From Sthenelais limicola (taxonomy: Eukaryota > Annelida > Polychaeta > Phyllodocida > Sigalionidae), in the NCBI GenBank assembly GCA_942159475.1, contig OW804102.1:22758684-22822683 (forward strand): DNA of 64,000 bases, given 5' to 3'. The notes beneath the pieces were generated by a model. The model worked only from the letters and a program-made list of their open reading frames with translations, was not told the origin of the DNA and did not search any database. Below are positions 26,014 to 38,467 of this stretch, piece after piece. Within the stretch, counting starts at the first letter, position 1, and each line of letters opens with the position of its first letter. The position numbers and the translations under genes were made by a program.

Positions 26014-26290
26014 TGACGTCACACCTTAAAAATAGCCTATATAATACCCCTAGCCCCTGTGTAGTGAACCATGTTACTGTAGCAATGACGTCAAGGTTCA
26101 CATGTGTATAACCTAAAGGCCAAGGTAGGATTCAAGTTTTCTCATGCATAGAGAAAACCCTTGACTGGCCCGCTATAGGAAAAACAGGTGAATTACATTA
26201 TGGCCTTGAGGGTTCATACGGAGGATATTTCTTGATGAGAAATGTGGGTATAAATATATTGCCGCCCGACACCTGACGTTGTTTACCTGT
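26014..26290 (+). promoter_or_regulatory. Possible promoter: two CRE octamers and a TATA box
   Basis: Perfect palindromic TGACGTCA octamers lie at 26014-26021 and 26086-26093, 72 bases apart. A TATA box TATAAATA lies at 26249-26256, followed by a locally GC-richer segment where a start site would be expected near 26280. CREB/ATF proteins are the known ligands of such octamers. The arrangement is antisense to the host gene, inside its intron. No downstream coding exon was recognised. Confidence 0.3.
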
Positions 26291-26741
26291 TGCTAGCCAA
26301 CGAACCGACAGATTCAGTCATCCCCAGCTGTAGTCACAGATAGACGTGAAATTTTTCTTCTTTTTTTTTATTTTGCCGAGTTTGCATTTTGTTCATGTTA
26401 AAAAAAAGAATAAAAATTGTTTGGGCAATATTAGCCCGCTCTCCTGATGGGAAGAAATAAAGGAAATGTGTGGATGGGAATAACAGAGAGAGAGAGAGCC
26501 AACTTGCCTTCGTGTGTCCCTTTGTTATATTTATATATTATCTGGCTTTCTAGACATCAATGCAACAATGTTCAGCATTGAACGAAAATAAAACCGCCTT
26601 AAAATTTGGCCAGGCAGTCCAATCATTGAGAGTTACACCTGCTATACTTTTTTCGAAATTCTCAGTTAATTTCGATTTTAAAAAATCAAATATTCAAATA
26701 TTTTAAGAGCTGAGAATACAGCTTTAAAATCGTTCTCTTCG

Positions 26742-26857
26742 TCTCCTTGTCTCCCTCTCTCTTCTCCCCCTCACTCTCCGTCTTTCTCTCTTCTGTCCCC
26801 ATTCTCCCCTCTCTCACTTTCTCTCTCTCGCTTTCTCTCTCTCGCTTCCTCTTCTTT
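26742..26857. repeat. CT-rich low-complexity tract
   Basis: About 115 bases made almost only of C and T on the plus strand (CTCTCTCTT- and CCCTCTCTC-type runs). Simple polypyrimidine sequence with no coding content. Confidence 0.7.
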
Positions 26858-27347
26858 CTTTAAACTATATAGAACTCTAGGCTTCCAAATCATAATAAGC
26901 AAGAGTAATTGTTATAATGTAAATCGATTGGTTTCCATAGATGGAAACTTGAATTGATATATATTAATTATGTGTAAAATGTGGTTTCTGACATATACAT
27001 GTATATTAATATACAGACTAACTGCCAATAGAATATTTACAACAATACACAAACTAATACTAAATGAGTTCATAATGACATGGGTAGCTGGGGATTATTA
27101 ATTAAAGTAATTAAAGTAACTGAGTAAAAGGTAAGGCAAAACTGAGTCTGTTGTGAAGTGAGTGCATTTCTACAGATGGGTGAGCTTTACGACACCCTAG
27201 CAGTGTCTACCGATTTTGGGCAAATTTTTGTTCGGGCACGAATCGCGAGTGTGCAGTGGCTCTCGCTGTAGGCTTTTTACGAGTCACGCCTCAGGGAAAT
27301 TGATGACCAACCTTTTGTCATCGACCGGTTGAATATGTAGGACGTAT

Positions 27348-27833
27348 AGGTCATCAGAAAATGTACAAATCACCTTCACCAATCCCCTCAAATCACTCAG
27401 ATTTAAGACAAACATTAGGCTCAAAATACATTTAAAGAAAGCAGATCTAACTTTCTTTTTTAAATTTACTCAATACCAACAATGTTTAGATATAGCAGTG
27501 AAATCGCCAGAAATGTAGTAAAATTCCGTCAAATTAGTCTGAAAAAAAAATATAATACACGGTGAATCTGAGTATTCTAGGCATTGCATTGGTTTAGAAA
27601 CCTATTGGGTTATGTATGTATTGTATCTAAATGATTTTAAGTAGCCAAAACATTATGTAATACAGAATATTCTCAGTTGACGCTTATGAATAACAATACT
27701 AGCAATGATTTATAAATGGGCGAAAAGGTATACAACTAATGATGAACTATATTTCAAATTGTTAAACTTGAGTTATAATTTGAGAGAATTGATGAGGGCG
27801 AATTGTACATTTTCTGACGACCTGACCCATATT
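27348..27833. mobile_element. Family-A composite or expanded copy 5
   Basis: The left end (TCAGAAAATGTACAAATCAC then CTTCACCAATCCCCTCAAAT) and right end (GAATTGTACATTTTCTGACG then CTGACCCATA) match family A, but the unit is ~485 bp, twice the usual size. The two halves look like two copies in opposite orientation that share outer ends, or one copy with inserted DNA. Confidence 0.5.
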
Positions 27834-28439
27834 TACGTCCATCATATGTCTACATGGTTTGCTCATAAATAATGGGACACATACCTGTATGTGGGTATAG
27901 CAGAGTTGCACTCTCAGTTATTGTCGGTCAAAAACCAAATTATTCTCTGCTTTTTGTGATAGCTGAGACTGCAGGTTTAATATATTATATATTGATTATC
28001 CATCTAGTATATGATATAGTAATAATTATATTCTCCATAATGCATCCTAACCCACTAATGCTTTAATAGGAAGGGTATTCTATATAATACCACAGTACAT
28101 GTATAGTGAGTGCTGCGTCTTAAACTATAAGTTGAATAATTTAGGTTGCATACTCATGGTATAGTACCTGAGAAAATGGTCATTAAAGCATTACGATATG
28201 CATATACAATTGTATGCTATCCCGTGTTCAATTAATAAAGATTAAATCAAATGGAGTCATTATTTTTTAATCTAATTTAGATAGCTTCATTACAACCTCC
28301 AAATTCCAAAAATTATCAGACAAGAGGCAATAAAACATCAAATGAGCTGATAGTCATGAATAAAACCACATAGATAATGTTCGTAAATTTAAATGAATTA
28401 ATTAGTGAATGCTACGAATTTTAAGAGAATTTAACTGAC

Positions 28440-31125
28440 CTTTGGACTGTTGGCAGATCCGTTTTGAGTGGTGGGACTATTGTGGACAGGGGGTGAGGAT
28501 ATTCGCTCCTTAACGCTTAACGGTGAGGTGCTCTGTCTCCTTGTGAGAGCACCTTGGACCTCGCCCCCTTCTACAGAAAGAGCAGCTCTTGAAGGAGGAG
28601 GGCTTGGGGGTGGTATGCTGCTCAAACCAGCTCCTTTGAGGGGAGACGCGCGATTTCTTGCATCCATCCTATAAGGATGGTGTTGGTGTCCAGCGATGCG
28701 GAACTTCTCGGCGACTGGTGGTATCAAGTTAGAGGCGGATGAGCTGGGGATGTTGGATGGAGAGGGAGACGATGGAGGGGCAGATGCTATTCTGGCATTC
28801 ATGTTCCTAATTTTCTGTGATAGCGCTGAGGATAGAGGAGACCGTGGTCGCAGAGAAGCCACTTCAGTTGAAGCCATTGAATTCGATGGTAATGAGTTGT
28901 GTTTCAGCAGGTGGTTGGAAAAGCCAGGATGTATTGGCATCGAGGAATTGAGCATAGGTATTATATTTGCTCCTCCAGTGGGCCCTACTAAACTATCTGC
29001 TCCCCCAACTCTTCCTCCTGCTCCTCCTCCTGCTCCTCCTCCCCCTCTTTCTCCTGCTCCTGCTCTTCCAGGTCTTATCCCAGGACCACTGATATTATCC
29101 ACAGTGTTCACAAGTTTCTGAATCAGCTCATCCATAGATGTGGATCGAGCTCGGTCTGTGGAAAGCCTAGAGCTTCCCCCACCTAATACTAATGGGGATC
29201 CGTTGCCAGAACCTTTCCCCATTGCTTCAAGACTATTCCTTCTACCATTCAGAGAGCTGATGCTTTTGCCCTTTCCTTTGCTACCTCCATAAATCGCGGA
29301 GGCAATATCATTTTCCAATTGCATCGAAGTGGCACTGAGGTGTTCGTTCTCTTTCATTGTCTCGAGAATGACGTCATCAAACACACCACTTGCAGATAAA
29401 TCTTGTTCCAATTTGCCGCAGGGTTGCTTTCTAGTTTGGCTGTCCATCACAGAGCTAGTGTTCTGTACATTGTCTGCGTTGTTATTGTTATTGTTATAAG
29501 GCCCGGTGTTTCCTTGTTCATGGCCTCTTTTCCTGCTTGAATGGCAAGAGTAATCTGTTGGCAGATCTTGTGAAATATCCATATTTACAGCAGTATTGTT
29601 ATCTGTATCACGTAGTTGTTTGTGATCATTCGTCAGATTCGAGTGAGTATATGCACTGTGGTGATAATGAGACGATGATGCATCTCCGTGTACATTAGTA
29701 ATTCCATTGGTTGTCTGATATCTTTGGGATCCGGTATTAAGATGGCAAGATTCGCTATTACAGGTACATGAGAGACCATTTGTTCCCTCGCCCTCGGGAT
29801 TAATGATTACATTTTTAATGCTATCGTCCCTTCTCCACTGGCGATGTTTCTCGTACTGCTGCTGTGCATTGCCATTGGCACCACCACCAACGTTCTGATC
29901 AAATGTGGTTATCTTCAACAGCGCAGTAACGAGATCTTTTGCTTTTTGCCAGAGGGAAAAGAGTTCTTTCTCCTTCAGCAAGGCTTCTTCTTTGATAGCA
30001 GATAACTCTGCCATAGCTTTCTCAACTCCTGATTGGTATATAGGCAGGTGAGTAGCAGGGGTTCCAGGTATTATCTCAGGTCGTTGATTGTTTGTATTTA
30101 CACAGCTTGGCAATCTTCCTTGCCCCTTCAATCCCATGCGATCAGAAGGATTAGTTGGTAACTGCTGTTGACCATTATTACTACTAACTTTGAAAGGCAA
30201 AGCGTGTGGTCTTTTAAATACCATCGGGGGCCTTGGTTCCGGAGCCATAGTAAATAAATTTACCTGTGACATAGATGGCATGGTTGCTATTTGATCATAA
30301 GCAAGTCTAAGCTTTTCCTGATTATTATTAAACACTGTGGGTCTGTGAAGAGGAGGAGGAGGCCCTTTCCTTAAGTCCCCTGGACTGTTCCTGAATTGTG
30401 AACTTCCAATGTCTGATATTTTTGGACGTATAAGTCCCCCTCCTAGTCCTTGTGGATTGGCTGATGCGTATCTCCCAGCACTTGTAGGGAGGCTGTTAGT
30501 GCTGATGCTCGTTCTCTGGGTATCATTAGAGATAGGAGTACTACTACTACAACTGGTATTAACAGGGACACTACCTCCACGTTCCATGCTTGTCACCTGA
30601 ATCAGTGGAGGCATTACATTACCATTTCGAGGTGGGGAGGAGGAGGAGGTCGAGGAGGAGGAGGTCGCTGCAGCTAGTGGCGTGGATGTTGACCGCGATG
30701 ACACTTGTTGTAATTCATTGCTATTTATAATTTGGGTTCGTTCAGAGGCCAACAGGTGAACGCCTTGTAAGACGGTGAACTGTAGTGGAGAAGAGGTGGT
30801 GGTGCTGCTGGTTGTGGTGCTGGTGCTGGTGCTGGGGAGGGCGATAGTGGTGCTGGTCCTGTTTGTGGGGTAGGTGGTGGTGGTGGTGGTGATTTTAGGG
30901 TTGGATGGCGCCGAATCAGCACATGTGCCTGTTTTTACCCCAGGCAAAACAACCCCACCATTACCACAGACTGTGTTACTCACTGTCGTCCCCCTAGAGC
31001 TATTATCAACTGTAATGAAGTCATTCCCGGGAACTATTAACGGTATTAAACTACCCACTGTGTTAGCCTCAAAAGTAGAGAGCTTATCTTGAGCTTGTTG
31101 GTGTTTACCTAGTAACAATTGTTGC

Positions 31126-31158
<33 letters not shown>

Positions 31159-31399
31159 ACAGCAGTGCACCTTGATAATCCCTGTTGTTGCTGTTCACTC
31201 TTGTAACTCTGTAACTGTTGGATCTTTTGCAACAACTGCGCAAGTTCAGGGGCTAGATTTTGTTGTTGTTGCTCTTGCTGCTTTCTGTCCAAGACATCGT
31301 GCGACGATTGTGGTTGCGCATTTGGCGCGTTTTGCAGGTCAAACTGGGATGATGGAGTAGAGATCGGTATTTCCTGGCTGCCCCGTTGGTACATCACAT
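28440..31399 (-). CDS. Exon B: large Gln/Ser/Asn/Thr-rich exon of the host gene
   Basis: A 2,960-base internal exon. The acceptor is CTCTCACGTTGTCATTCCAG and the donor AAG|GTCAGT. It opens with two bases that complete a codon begun in the previous exon and then has 986 codons, ending in phase 0. The frame continues ~24 codons upstream of the acceptor to an ATG at 31472, which I regard as intron. Features in order: Gln-rich segments with a run of about 13 Gln (TTG repeats near 31120-31156 on the plus strand), Thr/Ser-rich blocks, a charged helical stretch (EKAMAELSAIKEEALLKEKE, near 30030-29970) that could form a coiled coil, an Asn run, a Gly/Ala-rich block near 29080-28985 and Pro/Ser-rich ends. 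No enzyme or zinc-finger motif seen. The composition suggests a disordered transcriptional regulator; no family recognised. Confidence 0.75.
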
Positions 31400-32149
31400 C
31401 TGGAATGACAACGTGAGAGTGGTCTGAGTGTTGGGCTATATATATACATGAAGCGAGCCATGTCACCAACATGTGACCATGTGGCAGCGTTACAGATTAT
31501 ATGTTAATTCATACAAAAGTATTAATACTGTAATTATTGAACTTGATGTGGTAAAATGATTGATGAACACATGTTGTGTTTGGATCCGTGACTGAAGTAT
31601 TCTGGAATCCAAAATATAAAGTGCGTATGGGGAAAATAGGGTGTGGGGGAATGTTTGACTAAATGGGGCCTGATTATATTTTGAAGAATGAATCATTATT
31701 TAAAATGTTCCTTGTAAGCTATTTTTCCTGCTTAGGTAGAAAGATTCCTACTGTAGGAATGGTAATTAGCATTGTCTGCATAGGAAATTCCTTACCTAAA
31801 GGTTCCTTACCAGCTGCTCAGCAAGGAAAAGCAGTTAAGAAAGTAATTATGCAACGGGCTCCAAAAGACACAAGCGAAATTTCTATTTCCTTTTTTTTTA
31901 TATACATTTTATTGAGTCCAGTTCCAATCAATGATAATCTGATGGAGCTCATTTTATCTAAAAGGTTTTTAAAATATATTTGGATTTGTATCTGACGTTA
32001 AGTCAGTCGGTTTAATTGAGTGTTACCTGATGGGATGAATATGTATACATGTATGTTTATTGAATAAGATTTAAGAATTAGATAATTCCTAATTCATTTT
32101 TCCGACAACTAGGAAACATATCTGTTATTAGTCTTAAGGTTTGAAGACG

Positions 32150-32385
32150 AAAGAGGTGAAAGGGGTCTCAGAAAACACCTTTACCAATATATTTAAATAA
32201 CCCAAATCTGAAACAAAAATAAGGTTAATAATACGATTCGACATAACTGAACAGATTTTTTAAAACAACGCCATACCAAATATTCTCCAACATACCAAAT
32301 ACTTATTGTCTCCAGTCTAATTTATCAGAATTAATTAAAAATGTAGAGCTACCAAATGTACATGTTCTGACGTCCTTGCCCAAGT
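32150..32385. mobile_element. Family-A diverged copy 6
   Basis: TCAGAAAACACCTTTACCAA at the left and ACCAAATGTACATGTTCTGA at the right, with a recognisable interior (ACATAACTGAACAGA, ACGCCATACCAAATA). Strong divergence from the full copies indicates an old insertion. Confidence 0.5.
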
Positions 32386-32605
32386 ATCTCTGTTCAATGG
32401 CGAACCCTGTTTCTTGTCAGAAATGGGCCAACAATTATTCTCAATCGGATGTAACCACTTTAAATGCACACATGCACATGTTCTCCCTGTCTGACCCGAA
32501 TGCAACCAACCATTACATGTATGGGGTGCCCTGTGGGAAACAGGGTCACGAACCCTAAAACCCCATTTGTACCCTTACAATAGAAATACCAGGGCATTGG
32601 TGGGG

Positions 32606-32995
32606 TATATAACCTGCCTACAGTTGTATAATAATATAAGATAGAAGGAGAACTACATTCATACATAGTTTGATAATAAATAAGTACATATAAGAATGAG
32701 GAAAATAAAGATTAATTATAAGAACTAGAATTCGGACATGGACAAAAATTATAATCCACGTCTGTATATAAGTTCCTATCCTGTGACCCGTGACAACTCG
32801 TATATAACCTGCCTACAGTTGTATAATAATATAATATAGAAGGAGAACAACATTCATACATAGTTTGATAATAAATAAGTACATATAAGAATGAGGAAAA
32901 TGAAGATGAATTATAAGAACTAGAATTGGGACATGGACAAAAATTATAATCCACGTCTGTATATAAGTTCCTATCCTCTGACCCGTGACAACATG
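32606..32995. repeat. Tandem duplication of a 195-bp unit
   Basis: Sequence starting TATATAACCTGCCTACAGTT at 32606 is repeated from 32801 with a few substitutions, continuing through the same GTCTGTATATAAGTTCCTAT motif and CTGACCCGTGAC-like end in both copies. Two units, period 195. Non-coding. Confidence 0.8.
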
Positions 32996-33075
32996 TCTGT
33001 GACCCGTGGCAACAGTGGCTGTATTTATAGGGCATTATTAGCTTGTGTATTATACTCCACATATATAATATTAAG

Positions 33076-33183
33076 ATAGAACTAAATGCGAGCTGCATAT
33101 GCGGCAACGTATTCACAAAACGCAAGTGGCCACAAGCGTTTTGTGAATGCGTTGCCGCATATTCAGCTCAAGTTCAGTTCTAT
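33076..33183. repeat. Fold-back element of ~108 bp
   Basis: The left arm (from AGAACTAAATGCGAGCTG through ATATGCGGCAACG to CACAAAACGC) and its right complement (GCGTTTTGTG to CGTTGCCGCATAT and AGTTCAGTTCT) pair almost completely around a loop AAGTGGCCACAA that is itself partly palindromic. Confidence 0.7.
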
Positions 33184-34436
33184 TTTTATGCCATGATCGA
33201 CTTTAGCCTAGTATTATATCCCCTTTTACTTTGTGTCGCATGACTGTGGCTGCATGGACCCGGTACTATGTTTATATTTCATTTCCAAATGCTCTTCGTA
33301 AGAGCACCGCTGATTAGCTGACTGAAACCCCAAGTCAGTAGGCTAAGCCAATCAGAGGCACTGTTACAATTGGTTGCATTCGAAAAACAGCCCACGCCAT
33401 TGCAATCCAGGCATGCATATGCCATGGTCTAATCTGGCAATGTTTTTGTGGATACGCACACCTATTATGGCATAAAGTGCATATATTGGTATTTAATATT
33501 TTTTATTCAGTCAAAAACATTAGGTAATAGGGGAACTCCACTATGGGGAAAACTGAAAAAAACTGCTGTGACAATTTTTTTGTTGCCAACAAAACACCGA
33601 TCATTTCATGTCGGTCGCAAAAATGCAAGTGGAGGAGGATCTCATGTGTTTCCGCATTCTCTGGGAATTGTTGTATATGCCTTGAGATGTGTTGCCATCA
33701 TGAAAATTGTGTTGGTGACGTATATGAAATTGTTGCGAATGCTACTCCACTAGTGCCATGAAAGTGTTGCCGACATCTTCCCTCACTCATAACTTATGAT
33801 CCCTTTTTATCTAGAGCAATTATCATTGATGTAATTGATTCCTATTTATTCCATCTTGAACATGACAGAGATAAAAAAAAATATCATAATTTTTTTCCAC
33901 TTTTATAATGCTCATTTCCCCTTCTGCACATCACCGTCATTTTCTTAATTTTTTTTAAATATTTCTTTTTTGTACATGTGATGTGTCACAAGAAAATGAG
34001 TCATGTTGCCATGGCAACAGCGTTTCCATAACAACAGTCACTAGGTTTCTGAGGAAATAATTGGTTCCTGGATTAATAAAAATTAAATGATAAAAAAATA
34101 TTTTATCAAAAGGTTATTTACCATTATATCATACAACACTTCCATGTCTTCAATCTTTCATACATCCCCGAAACATTCATCATGCTATTAGTGAAAGGAA
34201 TTTGAGATCATCTACTGAAAACAAATCTCATTGACTGACATAACTTTACAAAAAAGCCCATAATTCGGCAAATGCTGGGAATATACAACTATTTTTTTCA
34301 GTTATCGACTCAGGAGTACACGCGGCGGATTCAGGATCTGTAATAAACCCAAATTTGAAAATTTGGCCCTGGAGTCCCCTTTCTGCTTCGCTGGTCACAT
34401 AATGATTGATAAAGCAAAAAGGGTTTATACTGAGGA

Positions 34437-34676
34437 AGGAGAGCAGGGGAGAAAGAAGTATAAGAGTAAAAAAAAGAGAACAGTGACAGCAGAGAGAAGG
34501 GGGAGTTTTCAGACAGAAAGAGAGGTGCAAGAAACAAGGAAAAGAGGGAGGTAGAGGAGAGAGAGGGAGAGGGAAAGCGAGGAGAGAGAGAGAAAGAGAG
34601 GAGTGAGACGGAGGGGGAGGGGGACAGAGAGGGGAGAGAGAGAGAGAGAGGGAGGGTAAGGGGGAGGAGGAAAAAG
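34437..34676. repeat. GA-rich (polypurine) tract
   Basis: About 240 bases almost wholly purine on the plus strand, dominated by [17 protein letters not shown] runs. Mirror-symmetric stretches make triplex formation conceivable. The open frames over it are compositional artefacts. Confidence 0.75.
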
Positions 34677-35738
34677 TGGAGAAATAATTATATAAATAAA
34701 TGTCATTTCATTTCACGTTCTAGTGTGTGACCATTTGATTAGGCTAGGCTTTTCAGGATATCCTTTGTATTTGTATTTGTATTTATTTATTCAGTCGCAT
34801 TTTATCCTATACAGACAATGTTTCCAGCTGATCTACTTGAAAAATCAATAAAGATAACAATGTACAGTATTTAACATTAAGTAACGCAATATATAATCTA
34901 CTTCAGACTTGTCTAGATTTTAACTTGTTGAAACGGTTTGTCAGAATGCATGAGTAAAGTGAAAGGTTTTTCTTCCAAGGGCAAATTGTTAAGAAATAGT
35001 ACCTGTAGTCAACAAAGCAGTATAAGTTTATCAGAATTAGGGAGCCCGAAAACCTTTATCTTATATATATATATATATCCACTTGTGGTCTTATGTGCCC
35101 CCTAACCCCCAAGCAGACAGGAGTAAGCCACGCGGGTCGCGTGATATATATTTTATATGTAAATGCCTCTGGGCTTACAAGGTGAGTATTGTTCACCAAG
35201 TACTTCATATTGTGGTTTTCTTGCTTTTATTCCACGATTTCATGTAAAACAAATCAGAATTTCCTTGCTTTCATGTCAAACATTCGGCACAGTTTCTCCT
35301 TCTGACGCCACTTCCAGTAAAGAAAACACACATTTATTTTCGCTTGAACCTTAAAACCTCACCTTACCTGCCATTTTTACTGCCAGCTATTTAGGGATGG
35401 ACAGAGTTAATCATTTGACTAATCATTTCAAATAGATGGGGTTGAATTAATTCAAAATCGATCAATGAACTTTCCGACCCGAAAAAAACTGGACTACTTT
35501 AGATATGGGTACTTTTGATACTATGCTAATTACAATCCCAATTATATTCGTCAGTCCGTGAGCGGCATGTATTGTCATTATATTGTCCGCTCACGACCAA
35601 ATCGTGGAATAAATTTGGATAATAAAGCAGTACCTCGTGGGTCCCCAACAGGACCACACGCACAGGCAACAGCTCCTAGTTATCTTGTATTTATTATTAG
35701 TATAGTCGACTAGAATATTAGGATTAACAAGCATTAGA

Positions 35739-35936
35739 CCCTGCCCACACACAGCCGATTTGCCTCCAGATTGCCTCCCGATTTGGGTCTCCTGATGAAT
35801 CCTATGATCTCATTTCAAATCCTGGTTTATGTTTTTGAAATAACATAAACCAGGATTGGAAATGAAATCCTATGATTTATCGGAAGACCCAAATCGGGGG
35901 GCAATCGGGAACCAAATCGGCTGTGTGTGGGCAGGG
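35739..35936. repeat. Large near-perfect palindrome (fold-back element), 198 bp
   Basis: CCCTGCCCACACACAGCCGA at the left edge is the inverse of TCGGCTGTGTGTGGGCAGGG at the right. The pairing continues inward (GATTGCC, CCGATTTGGGTCT, ATCCTATGAT, TTTC and AATCCTGGTTTATGTT) to a loop of only a few bases near 35840. Compact, non-coding, and so long and regular that it is probably a fold-back transposon. Confidence 0.8.
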
Positions 35937-36156
35937 CATTTAGTCTGAATAACTAGAGACATATCACTGGCAGGGTAGTAGATTAGATATAACATTCTAC
36001 ATCGTAAACCAGATGCTCATATCCATTCATTAATGTCTCCACTCCATCTGAGCAGCTCTAGGACGTCCTGGAAGATCTACACTGTGTGCAGAAACTCGGT
36101 CCCTTTTCCAAAAAGTGTTGACAATTGTATTGTTAAGGAAATAAAATATCATTATT

Positions 36157-36400
36157 ATATGGGTCAGATTTTCAGAAAATGTACAATTGGCAGCTGTACA
36201 CATTCAGTAAATTCTGCTGAATTAGGCTGCAATTTGGTCAATACTAGGTTAATTCGAGTATATTCGGCATTGCATTGATTTTAGCAATATGTTTGGTTAG
36301 GTTGAACTGTATTTTGAACTTTATTTTTGTCTAAAATTTGGTTTAGTTGAGAGGATTGGTGAAGATGAATTGTACATTTTCTGAAAATCTGTCCCATATA
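36157..36400. mobile_element. Family-A miniature TIR element, full copy 7
   Basis: Left TATGGGTCAGATTTTCAGAA and right CTGAAAATCTGTCCCATA frame a ~244-bp element whose interior is inverted relative to copies 1-3 and diverged from them. Confidence 0.75.
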
Positions 36401-37805
36401 CTTGTTCATACTTGGACGAGCCCTGAGATCTATACAGATTTATTACCGGCGTCAGAAGCTGAGTAGGTGGAAGCAGTCATGAAGCGAACATTGGTCCCTT
36501 ACATCACACGGATGACTGAACAGACAGGCTGATAGACTTAGGGTTTCTGAGAAACCCTTGTGCTATGGCTCGGATATATGGCTCAGATATATATGGTTTT
36601 ATACATTATATGTGTGCAAGTGTGTTAATGTATGTGTGTCTGGATGTGGTGCATATTTTACTCCAATACATGCGTGCAGGAATAATTACAAGCATGCAGT
36701 TTAGGCCCAAAGATGAGAGAGTCCCTTCAAACTGAGGGAAGGCCTCTCGCCTCACTGCAATTAAAGTCCCATTATAATTTCATTAATACCTAAATTGTCA
36801 TTATAATCCCATTAGAATGCCTAGTCCTAGGTCAGGACATTGGTTAGCAAAGTAGGCTTCTAATCACTGACATATCATTCTTATACGATCTGAGGGTTTG
36901 GGCCTAGACGAATCGTATTCATCTTCGCCGAAAATAAACAAAAGCTTACGACCACCACCCATGCCTCTATAACAAAGAACCTTTGTATCCCCAAACCCCA
37001 TCCAACTCACTTTTCTCGCTTAATTTGATCTTAGCCTCTCTAATTATTTGACAAATCGACAGAGAATTGCATCAATAACTACATGTGTGAGTTTTAAAAA
37101 AAACAAGCCCCAGATATGAAGATATTAGTGAAATTAATAGATAAATGACTCGAAAAGCATAGAAGCATACAATTACATAATTAATATCTACTACTGATCG
37201 TATCTAACATTCGTATAGTGTGTCCCTCGTTAACACCTATACCTATGTCTTTTTTAAGAGGGTCTGTTTAAAACCATCAAACCGTCATTTGTCGCTTTAA
37301 TTATTACATATTTAATATCTACTAATGATCGCGTCACAATTTTGTATGTCTATATTGTTTGAACAACGCTGGTATTTTAAAGCATTATGTTTATAGAAAG
37401 ATAAATGTGAACATCAAGTTGTACAACAACAGACATTGTGTTTTGGGGCTTTTTTGTCCCTGAATTTATATAAAATGCACTCGATGAATAAAAACAGATG
37501 TTTCATCAATAATTCATTTGTTTGATAGGTTTAACCATAGAGTTTCTAATATACTGACATTTGTATAGTGCGTTTCTCGTTAACACCTATAACTATATCT
37601 TTTTAATAGGGTTTGTTTATAACCAGTCTTTTGTCGCTTTCAGGCACCATTTTAATTCTTTCCAAGAACGATTTCTGTACTCTGCTGGGAATCGATATCA
37701 GTTGTATTGGGTATATTCGGCTTCAATTGCTTATACATGTATACGAGCTGATATATATGAGTACATTTATATTTTTCCTATGCATAACTTTGAGATTTCT
37801 GATTC

Positions 37806-38467
37806 TGATGTGTCACAGAAAAATGAGTCACAAGTAGCAAAAGATGGATTTCGAGATGCAATCATATTTCAAAAGATGAAATCATATGATGGTAAACCTA
37901 AGTACTTCTATATATTGTGTATGCATGAAAATAAAAGTTAGCAATATTTCTTGAGGGTAAAGTAGTTAAATATACTCCTTATATGATAACCTCAGATATG
38001 CACAGATATCTTCAACACACAGTCTTGGAATTTGGTACATGTATCCATGCCACTGGCAGTACTAAACACCATAAATATGAAAACATTGTGAGCAAGGATT
38101 GTTGTAGATAAATCCCATGAAAATTATCAATTTTGCGACTTGTAAAAACAGCTGAAAAGGCTGGAAGGTATTTTTACTGCAATGAAAAGGTTTTTTAAAA
38201 GCCAGTAAGGCGAGATAAGCTCTTTGCCGGGGTGTTTTTGAGTTAATATTATGGTAGAAATAAAAGAGATACGCGAACTAAAGTGAGCAGGTGAAAGGCA
38301 TCGTACTAATAAGTGACTAATTAGTACATGATTAGGCGAGCAGTGAACGGAATGTATTTTCGATGTCCACCGTTCAAGGTAGTTTTGTTGACTGATTGAA
38401 TAAAATTATGATTTGAAAAAAGAAAAGAAAAAAGATTCGCGACTTGTGACTCATTTTCCTGCGCGAT
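37806..38467. mobile_element. Family-B element split by a nested insertion
   Basis: GATGTGTCACAGAAAAATGA begins the left end and GCGACTTGTGACTCATTTTC marks the right end. The interior follows the copy at 7451-7848. The right inverted repeat is interrupted at 38144-38438 by foreign DNA flanked by a direct duplication of GCGACTTGT. Confidence 0.65.
38144..38438 (+). mobile_element. Retroposon-like insertion nested in the family-B element
   Basis: 295 bases lie between two copies of GCGACTTGT (38135-38143 and 38439-38447), a 9-bp target-site duplication within the host element's inverted repeat. The right end is A-rich (GAAAAAAGAAAAGAAAAAAG), as expected of a SINE or truncated LINE copied from RNA. 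No coding frame or clear tRNA-type promoter boxes were recognised. Confidence 0.6.

Larger units (their letters stand above)
22839..28439 (-). other. Intron between exons B and C
   Basis: About 5.6 kb from donor GTCAGT (28439-28434) to acceptor CCGACAG (ending 22839). It contains a fold-back element at 22920-22995, a CRE/TATA cluster near 26.0-26.3 kb, a CT-rich tract at 26742-26857 and a composite family-A remnant at 27348-27833. Otherwise AT-rich without recognisable genes. Confidence 0.55.

Noticed and set aside
28468..31360. Plus-strand frames of 60-141 codons across exon B, and those across exons A and C
   Set aside because: Shadows of the minus-strand coding exons, which have matching splice sites and compositional bias.
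31400..31472. Extension of exon B to the ATG at 31472
   Set aside because: A strong pyrimidine tract and CAG acceptor lie at 31400, and the phase agrees with exon A. The upstream codons are more likely intron.
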